Assembly (NCBI GenBank): GCA_937898715.1
Contig: CALEKA010000073.1
Location: 27,738-91,737, forward strand
Direction: 5' to 3'
DNA: 64,000 nt
Origin: an uncultured Prevotella sp.
GTDB taxonomy: Bacteria > Bacteroidota > Bacteroidia > Bacteroidales > Bacteroidaceae
Shown here: piece by piece, positions 24,997-33,888 of the stretch
Numbering within the stretch: position 1 is the stretch's first letter
Layout: every line of letters begins with the position of its first letter
Notes under the pieces: generated by a model
The model's input: only the letters and a program-made list of their open reading frames with translations
What the model was told of the DNA's origin: nothing
The model's database searches: none
Translations under genes and position numbers: made by a program

Positions 24997-27900
24997 CCAT
25001 TAGGTACTGATCGTAGAATTTCATGCCTTCAAGCACGATGATTGGCGCCACGAAGTCAAATTCTTTCTCGCTTTGTGCCTTCTGCACTTCTGGGAGGCTT
25101 TTGATGTAAGTATTGATGTTTGCCATCGATTGCAGCCCTTCCGTCATCTTACCAGTATCCAAGCGTGTAGCGCCAAAGATTCCGCTCACGTATTTATAAT
25201 AAATACTTGCGAAGTTGCAGAAACGTGTCTGCTGGAAGTTGAATGCATCTGGTGAACTAAAGCATTTGCCGATACTTTGCATGAAGTCAGCCGTGATGCT
25301 GTCATCGGATTGTAGCGGAGCCCATTCTCTCGTTGCAGAGTTGTAGAGCTTGAATCCATTCTCACCTATAATCTCAAGAGCGTTGTCGGTGATGAGCAGT
25401 CGGGTCTGTATGGTCTTAGCCAATCCTTTTGATACTTCAAACTTTACTTCGTTCCCTTGCTTGGTTTGCAAATCGAATTTCGGCCAAGCAGCGAGGTTGG
25501 TCTTGAGGATTTTTTCACCTCCCATTCCCATGCAGAACATCTCGGTGTAATATCTTATGGCTGTCTGTTCGTTAGCTGCGTTGAGCCACTCGAAGATGCG
25601 CGAGCCTTTACCTGCAAAGACAATCTTGATGATGGGGCGCCAATTGTCATTGTACATGGGAAGTTCATCCGATCTACGTGCTTCTTTTACCAGTTTGTAG
25701 GCCAACTGTCCTGCATAGTAAGTGATGAGTCCCGTAATGTATAGGTCGACGCAGTAAAGTTGCGGGCAGTCTGTACCTATAATCTGGTAGAACTCTGTCA
25801 ATTGTTCTGTGGAGAGTTGGTCAACAATTTGTTCGAAGTAGTAGGGTGCTGTCTCGGCGGAGTAGAGGCGCTCACCATCATTAAAGCCAAGCAACTTGAT
25901 ATTGTGGTTATGACAGATTTTCTGTAGTGCTTGCTCAAAAGGCTTAGCAACATACTTTGTGGCGTTTGACAAGCGCTGAGCGGCAAATCGAATGGAGTTT
26001 TGTTTCAGCATCTTGTTGGTTTCACCCTCGCTGCATATCACTGATATGTCGGTGGTGCTTCCGCCCACATCGAAGCAGAATACGAGTTCATTCGTATTGT
26101 TTATACTGTAGGAAAGATAGTTTGCCACAGCGCAAGCCTCAGTCATAGCTTTTTGTGTGTCAATGCTCTTAAAGTCGAACATAAATGGACCTTTCTCAGG
26201 TTCAAGAGGTTTCTCTTGGGATTGCGTCTGTGTAGCGGCATTGTCGTTGAATGGGCTGTTATCGAAGCCACTTTCTTGAGTTGACGCATTTACTCCTTGC
26301 TGCGTTTGGCCTTGTACATCGCCAAAGGGTGAGACTCCGAATCCATCTGATGTTGTCTCAGTGCTTTCACCGAATGTATTACCGCTGTTGCCAAAGCTGT
26401 TATCTCCTCCGCCGAAAGGATTGCTACCTCCGCCAAACATATCATTGTTGCCGAAAGGCGAAGCGAAAGGATCGTTGCTATTCGAACTTCCAGCATTTCC
26501 AAATGGATCATTATCATTGCCCATCTGTATATTGATGCCGGGAATATTTGCCACATCAAGCTTATACTTAGCTCCTTCCTTTGTAATGGGTGTGACCTTT
26601 GTGAGCGACTGCCATATTTGGTTGTATTGTGTCAAGAGGTTGTAGCCCATGGCTGAGGGGTAAGACCATCTGAGGTCAGAGGGAACGTAGTCCTTTACGT
26701 AGAGCTCTGCATAGATGTGGAGCAGAAGTGATGAGAGGAAGGCTCGCTTGTGAGCTTTGTCTTCTTCGCGATCGCTCCATTTCATGTTATGCACGAGTTC
26801 CACGATGCTCTGTCCGTTCTTGAAACTAAGGCGCATACGATCAGCTGTGACTGAATCGATGGGTAGATGGCGACAGAAGCAGGGGAAGCCTCCCTGCACA
26901 GCTTCGCTCAAAGCCGAGTCGTGGTCGTCTCCTTGCGGTAGCCGCTGGTCGTCGTGAATAGCGAGTATGCTCTTGATGGCATTGGAGTAGATTTCTTCGT
27001 TTTGGAAGAAGAGCACGTTGCGCTCGGCGGGTATATCGTTCGTCTTCGTTCCCAGTTCGCTGAAGAGCGAGATACGTTGATCTTCAAACTGCAACCCCTC
27101 AGCATTGGGCATGTTCTTTTCATGATAAGCCACCGAAGTGTTGGTACTACCGAAATCGATTCCCACTGTAGCTTCCTTCAGTTCTCGCGTGTAGTGCAGT
27201 CGGTCCTTAGGCAGTCCGTCCTTGGCATTGATATCGTTGGAATAGTGTATCAGTACGAAGCCAGCCTCTTGTCCGTTCATATAAGTGAGGCGCACGCCCT
27301 TGAAGGGGTTCTTGCTCTCATAAATCTCGTACTTATATTGGCGTGAAGCCGTACGGCTATCGCATACTACGCGCAGTTCGCCTCCAGCCTTTGCCACACC
27401 GTTTTCTGCTAAAAAGTCTATGTGGCCTTCATAGTCGGTGGTGATGTGGAAATCATCTCCTTCTCCGCAGAAGGGCACTGCGCTGTAGGGACAGTCGTTC
27501 TGACGCACATTGTGGGGCATCTCTGAGTAGAGAAAGTAGCGTTCCCAGTTTCGTGCGATGAAGTTGGGCCATACTACTACGTCCTTGTTGCGTCCGAAGA
27601 TTCCTTTGATATGGTAGTCAATGGGGATAGCTTTCTGCTTATGGTTTCTTGTAGCGCTATCGGTGATGGTCAGCGTAAGGCGCACGCTGAGTTTGCTCGT
27701 TGCCTCGTCAAATGTGGCATCGAGTCTTGAATCGATATCGTTGCCCGCATTGGCATAGCCCAATAGGATGTTGATGTTCTCACCAAACACTTGCAATCCT
27801 CGTTCGCTGAGTGGTATGCTGAAGTAGGCATAGCGTGGTGAACCATTGATTTTAGCGCGTAGCAGGTATACAGGCAGAGAGTTAGACAGGTCCTTATTGT

Positions 27901-28912
27901 CCTCGTAGTCGCGTGGCAACCATATGCGAGCTATCTCGGCGTTGTTGGGTAGGAGTAGGTCTTCGGGTTTGAAAGCTTTGGCCAGTCCTTGAGCGTCGGG
28001 TGCAGAGGTAATCACGCCATTGTATCCATAGAGTTCTTCCGTGTAGTTGAGGAATCGGAAAGGCACGTCAAAACCCTGCACAGGCAGTGCACTAGCATCA
28101 TCTTCGTTGAGCCCGCGGTGGCGTATTTCAGCGAGGATTTCGTCGCGCCATGTGCCTAATTCGAGTTTGATGTGCTGATAGTCAAGGTCTGTGTTTTTAT
28201 AATACTCCTCGAGTTGGCTGATGCGTTGCTGCAGTTTGTCTACGTAAGCAAAGAGATTGAGGAGTTGATCATCGGGGATGCTACTATGCAGAGGGTCGGT
28301 GAATCGGTGGGTAGCAGGGTCAACAAAGGGGTGTTGCTGCTCAATGTCGTAAGCCACAGAAGTGAAGAATATTGAGCGTGGCGAAGTAGCGCCCACCACC
28401 TGTCCGTTGTATTTGATTATATATAGGAAGGGTTTTGGTTGGTCGTTGCGTGCCTTTCCTTGTTCGGTCCAGATGGAGCGGTCGTTCATGAGCATGTTGC
28501 CAAAGGCTCCCTTTGGCTCGTACATGTTCTCTGTAGTGTAGATGTCCTTGTCGTCGCTGTAAGTCAGATTGATGCGTCTTACGCTGATGGCGGTATTGTT
28601 CAGCGCGATGCAGGCTATGAGTCCGCGCCACTCGTCTACGAGGTTGATGTAGTACTGGTTGAGGCCAGAGTTGGCATTGTTGCGTATGGTCTGTATTTCT
28701 CCGAGCGCATGGTTGAACAAGTCGGCGCGGGCAAATACTGAGGGTACGCCCGATACGATGGCACTCACGTCGACCCCCGCCTTGATGCTGGGAGTCTCAA
28801 TATCGCGTGTAAAGGCTTGTATCTGTGAGGTAAGGTCTTGCCATGCTCCAGCGGCGCCTTGCTGCTGGCTGCGTGCGCTTACCTTGATGGTTAATGCTTT
28901 TATATTGGGCAT
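24983..28912 (-). CDS. Large actin/Hsp70-fold ATPase with FG-rich insert
   Basis: 1309 aa. Residues 1-575 form a large N-terminal region without a recognised domain. An actin/Hsp70-type ATPase follows: phosphate-1 VGIDFGSTNTSVAY at 583-596, phosphate-2 FCFDVGGSTTDISVI at 945-959, and an adenosine-like motif IVFAGKGSRIFEWL near 1097-1110. Between the two phosphate motifs, residues about 798-900 are a low-complexity Asn/Gly/Ser/Phe insert with repeated NPFG/NDPFG/SFGN units. No signal peptide or TM is present, so it is cytoplasmic. The overall plan recalls SrfB-type proteins. It lies downstream of the tubulin-like gene and overlaps the second actin-like gene, implying a stoichiometric assembly. 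Confidence 0.75.
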   Translation of the reverse strand: MPNIKALTIKVSARSQQQGAAGAWQDLTSQIQAFTRDIETPSIKAGVDVSAIVSGVPSVFARADLFNHALGEIQTIRNNANSGLNQYYINLVDEWRGLIACIALNNTAISVRRINLTYSDDKDIYTTENMYEPKGAFGNMLMNDRSIWTEQGKARNDQPKPFLYIIKYNGQVVGATSPRSIFFTSVAYDIEQQHPFVDPATHRFTDPLHSSIPDDQLLNLFAYVDKLQQRISQLEEYYKNTDLDYQHIKLELGTWRDEILAEIRHRGLNEDDASALPVQGFDVPFRFLNYTEELYGYNGVITSAPDAQGLAKAFKPEDLLLPNNAEIARIWLPRDYEDNKDLSNSLPVYLLRAKINGSPRYAYFSIPLSERGLQVFGENINILLGYANAGNDIDSRLDATFDEATSKLSVRLTLTITDSATRNHKQKAIPIDYHIKGIFGRNKDVVVWPNFIARNWERYFLYSEMPHNVRQNDCPYSAVPFCGEGDDFHITTDYEGHIDFLAENGVAKAGGELRVVCDSRTASRQYKYEIYESKNPFKGVRLTYMNGQEAGFVLIHYSNDINAKDGLPKDRLHYTRELKEATVGIDFGSTNTSVAYHEKNMPNAEGLQFEDQRISLFSELGTKTNDIPAERNVLFFQNEEIYSNAIKSILAIHDDQRLPQGDDHDSALSEAVQGGFPCFCRHLPIDSVTADRMRLSFKNGQSIVELVHNMKWSDREEDKAHKRAFLSSLLLHIYAELYVKDYVPSDLRWSYPSAMGYNLLTQYNQIWQSLTKVTPITKEGAKYKLDVANIPGINIQMGNDNDPFGNAGSSNSNDPFASPFGNNDMFGGGSNPFGGGDNSFGNSGNTFGESTETTSDGFGVSPFGDVQGQTQQGVNASTQESGFDNSPFNDNAATQTQSQEKPLEPEKGPFMFDFKSIDTQKAMTEACAVANYLSYSINNTNELVFCFDVGGSTTDISVICSEGETNKMLKQNSIRFAAQRLSNATKYVAKPFEQALQKICHNHNIKLLGFNDGERLYSAETAPYYFEQIVDQLSTEQLTEFYQIIGTDCPQLYCVDLYITGLITYYAGQLAYKLVKEARRSDELPMYNDNWRPIIKIVFAGKGSRIFEWLNAANEQTAIRYYTEMFCMGMGGEKILKTNLAAWPKFDLQTKQGNEVKFEVSKGLAKTIQTRLLITDNALEIIGENGFKLYNSATREWAPLQSDDSITADFMQSIGKCFSSPDAFNFQQTRFCNFASIYYKYVSGIFGATRLDTGKMTEGLQSMANINTYIKSLPEVQKAQSEKEFDFVAPIIVLEGMKFYDQYLMDALH

Positions 28913-28961
28913 AGGTGTGTAGCTATTATGAAGGAAGAGGAAGTGTGGGTTGTCTCAATGT

Positions 28962-30641
28962 TTAAGATAACATTGCGCTGAAGGGAATTGTAGCATTGAT
29001 AGCATTGTACATATGTGCGAGGAAGCGTTCCTTCATGGTACTTACGCTTTGCGTTCCGTTTTGCTGAGGCTTGGCGTTGGGCAGTTTTTTAATGAAGTCG
29101 TCGTATGTCTCGCGTTTATCGGTCTTGATGATCAATCCAGCTTTCTTTTCCTCCTGTATTTCCTTGACGGGATCCATTGAGGCAAGCGTCTTAATATTCT
29201 CTTCGAATATATTCGTTGCAAATAAGAATTTACTAGCACCGACGGCACGCACAGAGTTATACACTTGGTAAATCCATCCGCGTACCAGGGCACCAGCATC
29301 TATGCTGTAGGCAAACTCCTTCATGAAGTTGTCGATTTCCTCGGTTTGCTCTTGTCGCATATCGTTGTAGTCGGTTATCTTGAACTCATCGAGCCAAGAT
29401 ATAAGTCCGCGTGTACCGATGTTCGCTTTGCTCATACCTACTTGAGGGATAGCTCCTGCATGTTTCGACAGAACTAAGTGTGCCAGCACCAAGAACGATC
29501 CCATTTTCTGTAAGAATTCATTTGCCTTGGTGGCATCTACAAAGTCTGTGCCTTTAAAGGTGAGATTGCCGCTATCGTCTTCTTCCACTGATCGGTAGAG
29601 ATATTGTGCCGTCTTATTTTTCAGATTATTATCGTCTTGGCCGAAGAAGTCGTAAGCTGCGCAGGCACACATCAGTTCTACCACGTGGCAGGCATTCTTC
29701 TGTTCCGCCCCACCTGTGATGGTTTGCTGCTTGTCGCCAGTCACGTCGAGTTCCTGTGCGGGCCATCCCACGTGGTAGAGTCGCTTGTAGCGGTCTTTCA
29801 CTGTGCGGTCTTGCTGGTAGAATTGCAGGGCTGCCTGTGAGTTGATAGCAAAGTAGTCTGACGAGGCGATGAGCTTTTCGTTTTTGCGTTGTGCTTCGGA
29901 GGGCGACTTGAAACTGAAATATTCCGTCAGGAGTGTTGCGCCAAACTTCACACGGTTGAAGTCTATCGTGTTTTGTGAAATCACGTTGATGGCCTCCTTC
30001 AGAGCCTCGGGTACTACGGGGATTGACGAAGCTCCAGTGCCGCCAAATACGGAGCCAAACACAAATACGCGTGCCCCCGCGCTGCTCTGCTGCAACTTGC
30101 TTAGGAAGTCCACCAAGTCTTTTTCAGGAGCAGTGGCTTTGCTCTTATCAGCGTTGTAGTGGCGAGCTGCTTCTATGATGCCATGATACATCAACATCGA
30201 TCCCAGATGGGTCTGTGCACGATAGCCGTGCTCGAGGTTGAAGCTCTGCACGGTGTCGTGTTCAAGGAAGAGGTCTGCCAGGTCGCTATCGTCTTGTTCT
30301 GTCTGCTTGTCGGTGCCTTGCGTTGCACTCAGTTTGAGGTAGCTACTGCGGTTGGCTTTTGAATAGTCTGTATAAAATTTATAAAGGTTGAGCTTGGCAG
30401 AGAAGTAGGTGTTGGTGTTCGGACTCCCGCCAGGGTTGTCTGGGTTGTCAGTCTTTACTTTATTATAGAGTTCTATGAGTCGTTCTACGCGACCTTTGTT
30501 GCCATTACTCTGATCGGTATCAAGTGTGAGGATGTTGATTTCCTCATTGTCGAACATACCGATGGCACACAGGTGGACAAACGATTCGAGGCATCGCATG
30601 CCCGTGCCGCCTATAGCTATTACAAAGAGTTTATCGTCCAT
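28962..30641 (-). CDS. Tubulin-like GTPase (Tubulin_2-type)
   Basis: 559 aa. N-terminal loop VIAIGGTGMR at 7-16, followed by INILTLDTDQSNGN where tubulin/FtsZ proteins bind the nucleotide; the tubulin signature loop is VFGSVFGGTGASSIPVVPEA near 194-213, equivalent to GGGTGSG. The helical C-terminal half resembles the bacterial tubulin-like family that is larger than FtsZ. It is predicted to bind GTP and may polymerise. It is not the division FtsZ: it lies in a Ter operon and diverges strongly from FtsZ outside the two loops. No signal peptide. The neighbours (43-49 bp gaps) are a three-TM protein and the large actin-like ATPase. Confidence 0.8.
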   Translation of the reverse strand: MDDKLFVIAIGGTGMRCLESFVHLCAIGMFDNEEINILTLDTDQSNGNKGRVERLIELYNKVKTDNPDNPGGSPNTNTYFSAKLNLYKFYTDYSKANRSSYLKLSATQGTDKQTEQDDSDLADLFLEHDTVQSFNLEHGYRAQTHLGSMLMYHGIIEAARHYNADKSKATAPEKDLVDFLSKLQQSSAGARVFVFGSVFGGTGASSIPVVPEALKEAINVISQNTIDFNRVKFGATLLTEYFSFKSPSEAQRKNEKLIASSDYFAINSQAALQFYQQDRTVKDRYKRLYHVGWPAQELDVTGDKQQTITGGAEQKNACHVVELMCACAAYDFFGQDDNNLKNKTAQYLYRSVEEDDSGNLTFKGTDFVDATKANEFLQKMGSFLVLAHLVLSKHAGAIPQVGMSKANIGTRGLISWLDEFKITDYNDMRQEQTEEIDNFMKEFAYSIDAGALVRGWIYQVYNSVRAVGASKFLFATNIFEENIKTLASMDPVKEIQEEKKAGLIIKTDKRETYDDFIKKLPNAKPQQNGTQSVSTMKERFLAHMYNAINATIPFSAMLS

Positions 30642-30684
30642 GGTCAGTCAGCTTTGCTTAGATGAATAATTTGTAGGCTTAGGT

Positions 30685-31026
30685 TTAGAACCATGAACCC
30701 AGTTTGTCTTTCGGGTTAGCCTTGGAGATGATTATGCCAAGCACTAAGTATATAATCCACGACAAGGCGGCACCAATGCTCTCGTGCAGCATGAAGGCAC
30801 TCTTCTTTGAGCCCGTCTTGCAGTCGGTATATACAAAGGCGAATGCCACAGCTACGGAAAGGATGATTGAAAGTATGCTTACCAGCCAAAAGATAGTCTT
30901 GCGCTTGCTCACGTCGCTCATATCGGGACGGAAGTCTACGCTTTTAGAGAACATGATGGCTACTAAGAGCGCAACGATGGCTGCTACTACAGCGATTACA
31001 TAAATGGGGATGATGATATTTGACAT
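30685..31026 (-). CDS. Three-TM small membrane protein
   Basis: 113 aa with hydrophobic segments near 4-26 (IIIPIYVIAVVAAIVALLVA), 44-66 (TIFWLVSILSIILSVAVAFA) and 84-101. A basic loop (SKRKT) precedes TM2, and a KTGSKK segment separates TM2 and TM3. No catalytic motif is visible. It probably provides a membrane anchor for the cytoplasmic tubulin/actin-like proteins encoded immediately downstream. The family is unknown to me. Confidence 0.75.
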   Translation of the reverse strand: MSNIIIPIYVIAVVAAIVALLVAIMFSKSVDFRPDMSDVSKRKTIFWLVSILSIILSVAVAFAFVYTDCKTGSKKSAFMLHESIGAALSWIIYLVLGIIISKANPKDKLGSWF

Positions 31027-31072
31027 GGTTGTATGATTATTTGTTGTTATGGTGCTTGATGACTAATGTTTC

Positions 31073-32596
31073 TTAGCTGTTTATTCTGATAAAGTAGGTG
31101 TAGACTGAAGAGCCCTGTGGGTTGCAGTGCTGCAGCACATTGCGGATGGCAGAACTTAGGCTGTTGTTGCCGGGCCAACTGAATAGCTCGTCAATCTGCG
31201 GCCCGAGGTTGGGTTCTGCTGCTACTACTATGAGGTCGATGCGATAGAGGCTTGAGCCTTCCTCGGCTCCCGCTATCTTGCCGCCAAATCGGGGGTCGAG
31301 GTTGATGGCAAGTTCTGTTTTGCTTCCCCGCGTTTGCTTGAAGCTTTGTTCGAACAGTCCTTGGTCGAAGCCTATCACGCCCTGCACGTCGGCAATGCGC
31401 CCGCCATTCTTAGTATAGTCGTATTGCGGAAGCAGGTTACCCTTTTCGTCGTAGAAATCGGCACTTTCGCTTGGAATCTCCACTTCTTCTTCGCCATCCG
31501 TAGTAGTCTTTTTGGGCGGAAACTTCATTGCGGTGAGCCAGTTCATGTAGAGTTCAAAGTCCTGACCGATGTCAGTCATTCGTGCGCCAAGAGCCTGAAT
31601 GTGGTAGGAGTCCGTATTGGAGAAGTCGGCATAGAGGTTTTGCAGTAGGTGCTTGAAACGGTAGGGAGCGGCTATGCTCGGGTCCTGTTGATCCTTAGCG
31701 TTCTGCACGATCGATTCCCAATCAGCATCCCATGTGTACACTTCTGCACGAGCGTAGGGTAGCCGATGGAATCCATTTTCTCCTCCATCCTCGATCGATT
31801 CTGTCACGAGGTCTTCACCCACGTCGTTATGATACGTTCCGCCCACGCACGGACCTACGTAAGCGCCACTTGTGCCACCGGGCATTGGGGCCACCTGATA
31901 GTTGTGCATAGAGAGTGTGAATCGCTTGTAGTTCTGCGGTTTGCCTTGTAGTCCGTCCTCTATCTCATGGAGCAGGCGGTGGCTTTCATCGTCGAATACG
32001 GTGTAGTAGAGGTGTTTGGGTAGATTGCCCTCCATATAGTCTGTTACGAAGAATGTAATTTCTTTGCCTCTTTTCAGCCATTCTTCGAAGTAGGGAGTGG
32101 CGTAAGCCTGTTGGTATATCTGATGTCCGGGAGTGTACTCTTCATAGTCGGTCACAAGCAAGGCACTGCGATTTTCATCTACAATTTTTTTTAGTGTCTG
32201 CTCAATTGGTGCGTAAAGTTGTCCCTGTGCAGCGGGATTGTGGAGTTGTTCAAAGATGTTAGCAGCCGATTGTAGCTGCCCGCCGCTTAGCTGTTCTATC
32301 TGACTATTAGCCAGTGAGTAGAGGTCATAGTTTTGTAGCGATCCTGTCACTTTTTGGGTTATGCCGTTGAAGGTCTGTGCCGTCTGTGGATCGTTGTAGG
32401 CCAAGTATACACCAGAGAAGTCGAAGTAAGCAGCAAATTTGCCCACGGAGTCCATTCGTTGAGAGTCCTTCTCGTAGTAAGCCTGTAAGTTTTCGGGAGT
32501 AGGATCAGTGGGACTGCTCTTTGTGCATCCCACATGTAGTAACAATACAGCCAATAGTCCTAATACAGGAATGGCTATTAACCAAATTTTCTTCAT
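31073..32596 (-). CDS. Membrane-anchored lipoprotein with degenerate vWA-like pattern
   Basis: 507 aa, first gene of the Ter operon. MKKIWLIAIPVLGLLAVLLL is a strong signal/anchor, followed by a lipobox-like HVGC with Cys at residue 24 (the -3 position is atypical). Residues about 55-190 show the order of a von Willebrand A fold: FAAYFDFSGVYLAY in place of a DxSGS strand, FNGITQKVTGSLQNYDLYSL, then SALLVTDYEEYTP and EITFFVTDYMEG. The MIDAS is incomplete, so metal binding is doubtful. The rest (to 507) has no recognised domain. TerY-type vWA proteins accompany TerD in other genomes, which fits. vWA assignment is inference. Confidence 0.55.
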   Translation of the reverse strand: MKKIWLIAIPVLGLLAVLLLHVGCTKSSPTDPTPENLQAYYEKDSQRMDSVGKFAAYFDFSGVYLAYNDPQTAQTFNGITQKVTGSLQNYDLYSLANSQIEQLSGGQLQSAANIFEQLHNPAAQGQLYAPIEQTLKKIVDENRSALLVTDYEEYTPGHQIYQQAYATPYFEEWLKRGKEITFFVTDYMEGNLPKHLYYTVFDDESHRLLHEIEDGLQGKPQNYKRFTLSMHNYQVAPMPGGTSGAYVGPCVGGTYHNDVGEDLVTESIEDGGENGFHRLPYARAEVYTWDADWESIVQNAKDQQDPSIAAPYRFKHLLQNLYADFSNTDSYHIQALGARMTDIGQDFELYMNWLTAMKFPPKKTTTDGEEEVEIPSESADFYDEKGNLLPQYDYTKNGGRIADVQGVIGFDQGLFEQSFKQTRGSKTELAINLDPRFGGKIAGAEEGSSLYRIDLIVVAAEPNLGPQIDELFSWPGNNSLSSAIRNVLQHCNPQGSSVYTYFIRINS

Positions 32597-32728
32597 AGCT
32601 TATTGTTTAAGTAAAAGGCAGTCCGTGTTCACCCTAATGGTCGGTAGAGTTCGATGTCTAAGGTACAATAGTGTGATTATCAGCCGTTAGATTTAATTTT
32701 GGATATTTTATGGTTATCTTTATCACGA

Positions 32729-32804
32729 CAAATATAGACATTTAGTTTTTACCCCCCCTATTTACATATACTTTAACATAAAAAATCCTATTCCTTGCTA
32801 AGAA
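32729..32804 (-). promoter_or_regulatory. Promoter region of the Ter operon with shared 51-bp element
   Basis: The -7 box TATATTTG (32736-32729) lies beside a 51-bp block (32754-32804) identical to 39906-39956, found upstream of the second operon. The block starts at a C5 run and contains TATTTACATATACTTTAACA. The expected -33 TTTG is absent, suggesting an activator or alternative sigma factor. The leader to ATG 32596 is about 125 nt. Beyond the block, 32811-32846 is a G-rich run; no gene lies in 32597-32920. Confidence 0.7.
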
Positions 32805-32846
32805 GTATCGTAGGGGAGGGGAAGGAAGAGGGGGGGAGGCGGGGGC

Positions 32847-32887
32847 GAAAAAATCGGTGGATGCAAAGTTTGATTGCATCCACCGAT
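32847..32887 (-). terminator. Intrinsic terminator of the exported-protein operon
   Basis: A perfect 14-bp stem (ATCGGTGGATGCAA with its inverse, 32853-32866 and 32874-32887) and 7-nt loop, followed on the minus strand by T6, about 35 bp after the stop at 32921. It separates the two operons of the system. Confidence 0.88.
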
Positions 32888-32920
32888 AGTAGGATTCTTG
32901 CTTTGTGCTGATGGAATATA

Positions 32921-33868
32921 TTATCTCAGCCAAGCAATGTTTGTGGTCTTGGCTTTCTGACCATTGCCGTAGGCCACACCGATGGCACGGATGGCGGCAA
33001 TGCGTTGTTGCTCGAGCTTCACGGCGTCGTGATATTTCTCACGCATTTCGAGGTCGAGGTCGCTGCGCACTTGTGTCTTAATCTCCTTCGAAAGGGAAAG
33101 CGCATCGTTGTAGCAAGCAGCTTCGGGGTCGATCTGTAGAAGGATGTCTGCCACTTCGCGTGCACTGGCTTGATCTTGACCAGCGGCCCAGATGCCGCGT
33201 GCCTTGTTGAGGAGCTGCAAGTTGTAGCGGTCGCGATAGCGGGTGTAGATCTTTAGTCCTTCGCTGATGGCCTCGTCGCCTCCCTTGGAGCAAGCCGGTA
33301 TGGCTGTGATGAGAGCCAGAGCCTCGTCGAATCGTTGCAGACCTGCCAGTCGGCGTGCTTCCTTGAGGATGTTGGGGTACTGCGTGTTGTAGTAGTTCAT
33401 GATCATGCTTTTGCCCGTCTCGAGCATCTGCTCCACCATGGGAGCCTTGGGACGTAGCTGGGAGAAAGCATTGTTGTAGGCTTTTACTTCGTTGTTGCCC
33501 ACACCGTTGAGTTCGATGTAGGCGCTTGAGAATTTCTTCTTGTTGTATACGTCGGCCACGTAGAGTGTGATGCCGAGATTGCACGACACCTTGGCGGGAG
33601 GTCCGGGTAGGATGCTTTTGTCGAGCATGTCGCAGCGTGCGCTGAGCACAAATTGTGAGTAAGGCAGTTCGGCATTCATGCCGTTGCTTACGGCGATGCG
33701 CGTCAGTGCGTTGGTGAGCAGTTGCTCGGAGGCTTCGGGCACCTCGTCGGCTTGCTGTATGAGCACTACTGCTACGGGGATGTCGCACTCTTGTGCCATG
33801 GCTTGGCCTGTAGAGAGGGCGCAGCAGGAGCCCATGAGGAGGGCTATTTTGTGGAGCAAACTTTTCAT
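32921..33868 (-). CDS. Exported protein, last gene of the envelope operon
   Basis: 315 aa with signal peptide MKSLLHKIALLMGSCCALST ... AMAQ. Residues about 28-150 (QLLTNALTRIAVSNGMNAEL, QFVLSARCDM, NLGITLYVADVYNKKKFSSA, NNEVKAYNNAF) have the layout of a CsgG/TolB-N-like alpha/beta domain common in Bacteroidetes periplasmic proteins. The C-terminal half is helical and TPR-like (ILKEARRLAGLQRFDEALAL) and ends GVAYGNGQKAKTTNIAWLR. It is probably periplasmic or outer-membrane associated. It follows the 317-aa gene by 20 bp. Function unknown. Confidence 0.7.
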   Translation of the reverse strand: MKSLLHKIALLMGSCCALSTGQAMAQECDIPVAVVLIQQADEVPEASEQLLTNALTRIAVSNGMNAELPYSQFVLSARCDMLDKSILPGPPAKVSCNLGITLYVADVYNKKKFSSAYIELNGVGNNEVKAYNNAFSQLRPKAPMVEQMLETGKSMIMNYYNTQYPNILKEARRLAGLQRFDEALALITAIPACSKGGDEAISEGLKIYTRYRDRYNLQLLNKARGIWAAGQDQASAREVADILLQIDPEAACYNDALSLSKEIKTQVRSDLDLEMREKYHDAVKLEQQRIAAIRAIGVAYGNGQKAKTTNIAWLR

Positions 33869-33888
33869 TGCTTTAGATTTTTAGAGAT

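Noticed and set aside
30220..30260. FNLEHG in the tubulin-like protein as a further TerD-like strand motif
   Set aside because: It lies inside the conserved globular GTPase part ahead of YRAQTHLGSML, which is a family feature; likely coincidence.
32921..33000. YGNGQ motif shared by the 315-aa exported protein and the Cpl-7-like tail of the 252-aa linker
   Set aside because: Only five or six residues match and the following Cpl-7 pattern is absent in the 315-aa protein, which ends there; probably chance.
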